A stretch of DNA of 64,000 nt, taken from assembly GCA_963576725.1 (NCBI GenBank), contig OY755247.1, forward strand, positions 17,858,526-17,922,525, read 5' to 3'. The translations under genes and the position numbers were made by a program. The notes under the pieces were generated by a model. That model was not told where the DNA came from, did not search any database, and saw nothing but the letters and a program-made list of their open reading frames with translations. Position 1 is the first letter of the stretch, and the number at the start of each line of letters is the position of its first letter. The stretch comes from Azorinus chamasolen (lineage: Eukaryota; Mollusca; Bivalvia; Cardiida; Solecurtidae). Shown in pieces: positions 63,895-64,000 of the stretch.

Positions 63895-64000
63895 AACTCT
63901 TTACCCGATGGAGGCCCATTTAACACCTTTGCGAACAGAGTAGACCCGGCTCAGACTGCTCCTGTAGGAGTCATATGACCAGGGTTTTCTTTGATTGGGT
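63895..64000. mobile_element. Pal-R left portion, cut by window end
   Basis: ACTCTTTACCCGATGGAGGC, GCGAACAGAGTAGACCCGGC and CAGACTGCTCC-TGTA-GGAGTCATATGACC. Continues beyond the window. Confidence 0.6.

Overview
The window looks like a repeat-dense, AT-rich nuclear DNA segment from an animal, most likely a bivalve mollusc. The reasons are: no dense bacterial-type coding; a Ty3/Gypsy retrotransposon with a tRNA-Pro primer site; pogo-like and TTAA-flanked miniature elements in large numbers; and Helitron/pearl-like units (tetranucleotide GTCC/GTCT tract plus a ~145 bp tandem core), which I associate with bivalves. The organism is an inference. Family labels below (Pal-R, Pal-P, Pal-M, Pal-N, Pal-S, Pal-A, Pal-B, Pal-D, Pal-E, Pal-F, Pal-G) are mine.

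Layout. 1-7500: mosaic of short palindromic elements, a (GA)n tract, and the only convincing host gene piece, a minus-strand first exon (4276-4708) for a secreted, KR-punctuated repeat peptide precursor. 7500-11720: a degenerate ~120 bp tandem array that carries Pal-P elements and one matching empty site. 11720-14350: a Helitron/pearl-like element. 14350-19670: more palindromic elements, with a second pearl-like element inserted inside a Pal-M copy.

19837-39792 is the main feature: one ~19.96 kb element with inverted ends, flanked by a 9 bp direct duplication (AAAATATCT) and inserted inside a Pal-M element. Its two arms are opposed tandem arrays of a ~158 bp palindrome-containing unit (about 29 units left, about 65 right) around a ~3.8 kb loop. 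The architecture and TSD length match Foldback (FB) elements, but at unusually large size.

41800-48170: a 24 bp minisatellite split by a complete LTR retrotransposon (42701-47062; TSD GATAT; two 1074 bp LTRs with a single difference seen). Its internal region keeps only an integrase C-terminus followed by reverse transcriptase and RNase H, the reverse of the usual Ty3/Gypsy order and like the Gmr1-type arrangement. Gag, protease and the integrase catalytic core are missing.

48170-64000: a complete Pal-M copy that serves as the reference empty site for the giant element, a 64 bp and a ~98 bp tandem array, and a dense field of Pal-R/Pal-P/Pal-E copies including back-to-back, head-to-head and chimeric examples, plus interrupted pearl-like DNA. 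No operon-like gene cooperation exists here: the working units are mobile elements, most of them non-autonomous and dependent on transposases or retroelement proteins encoded elsewhere.
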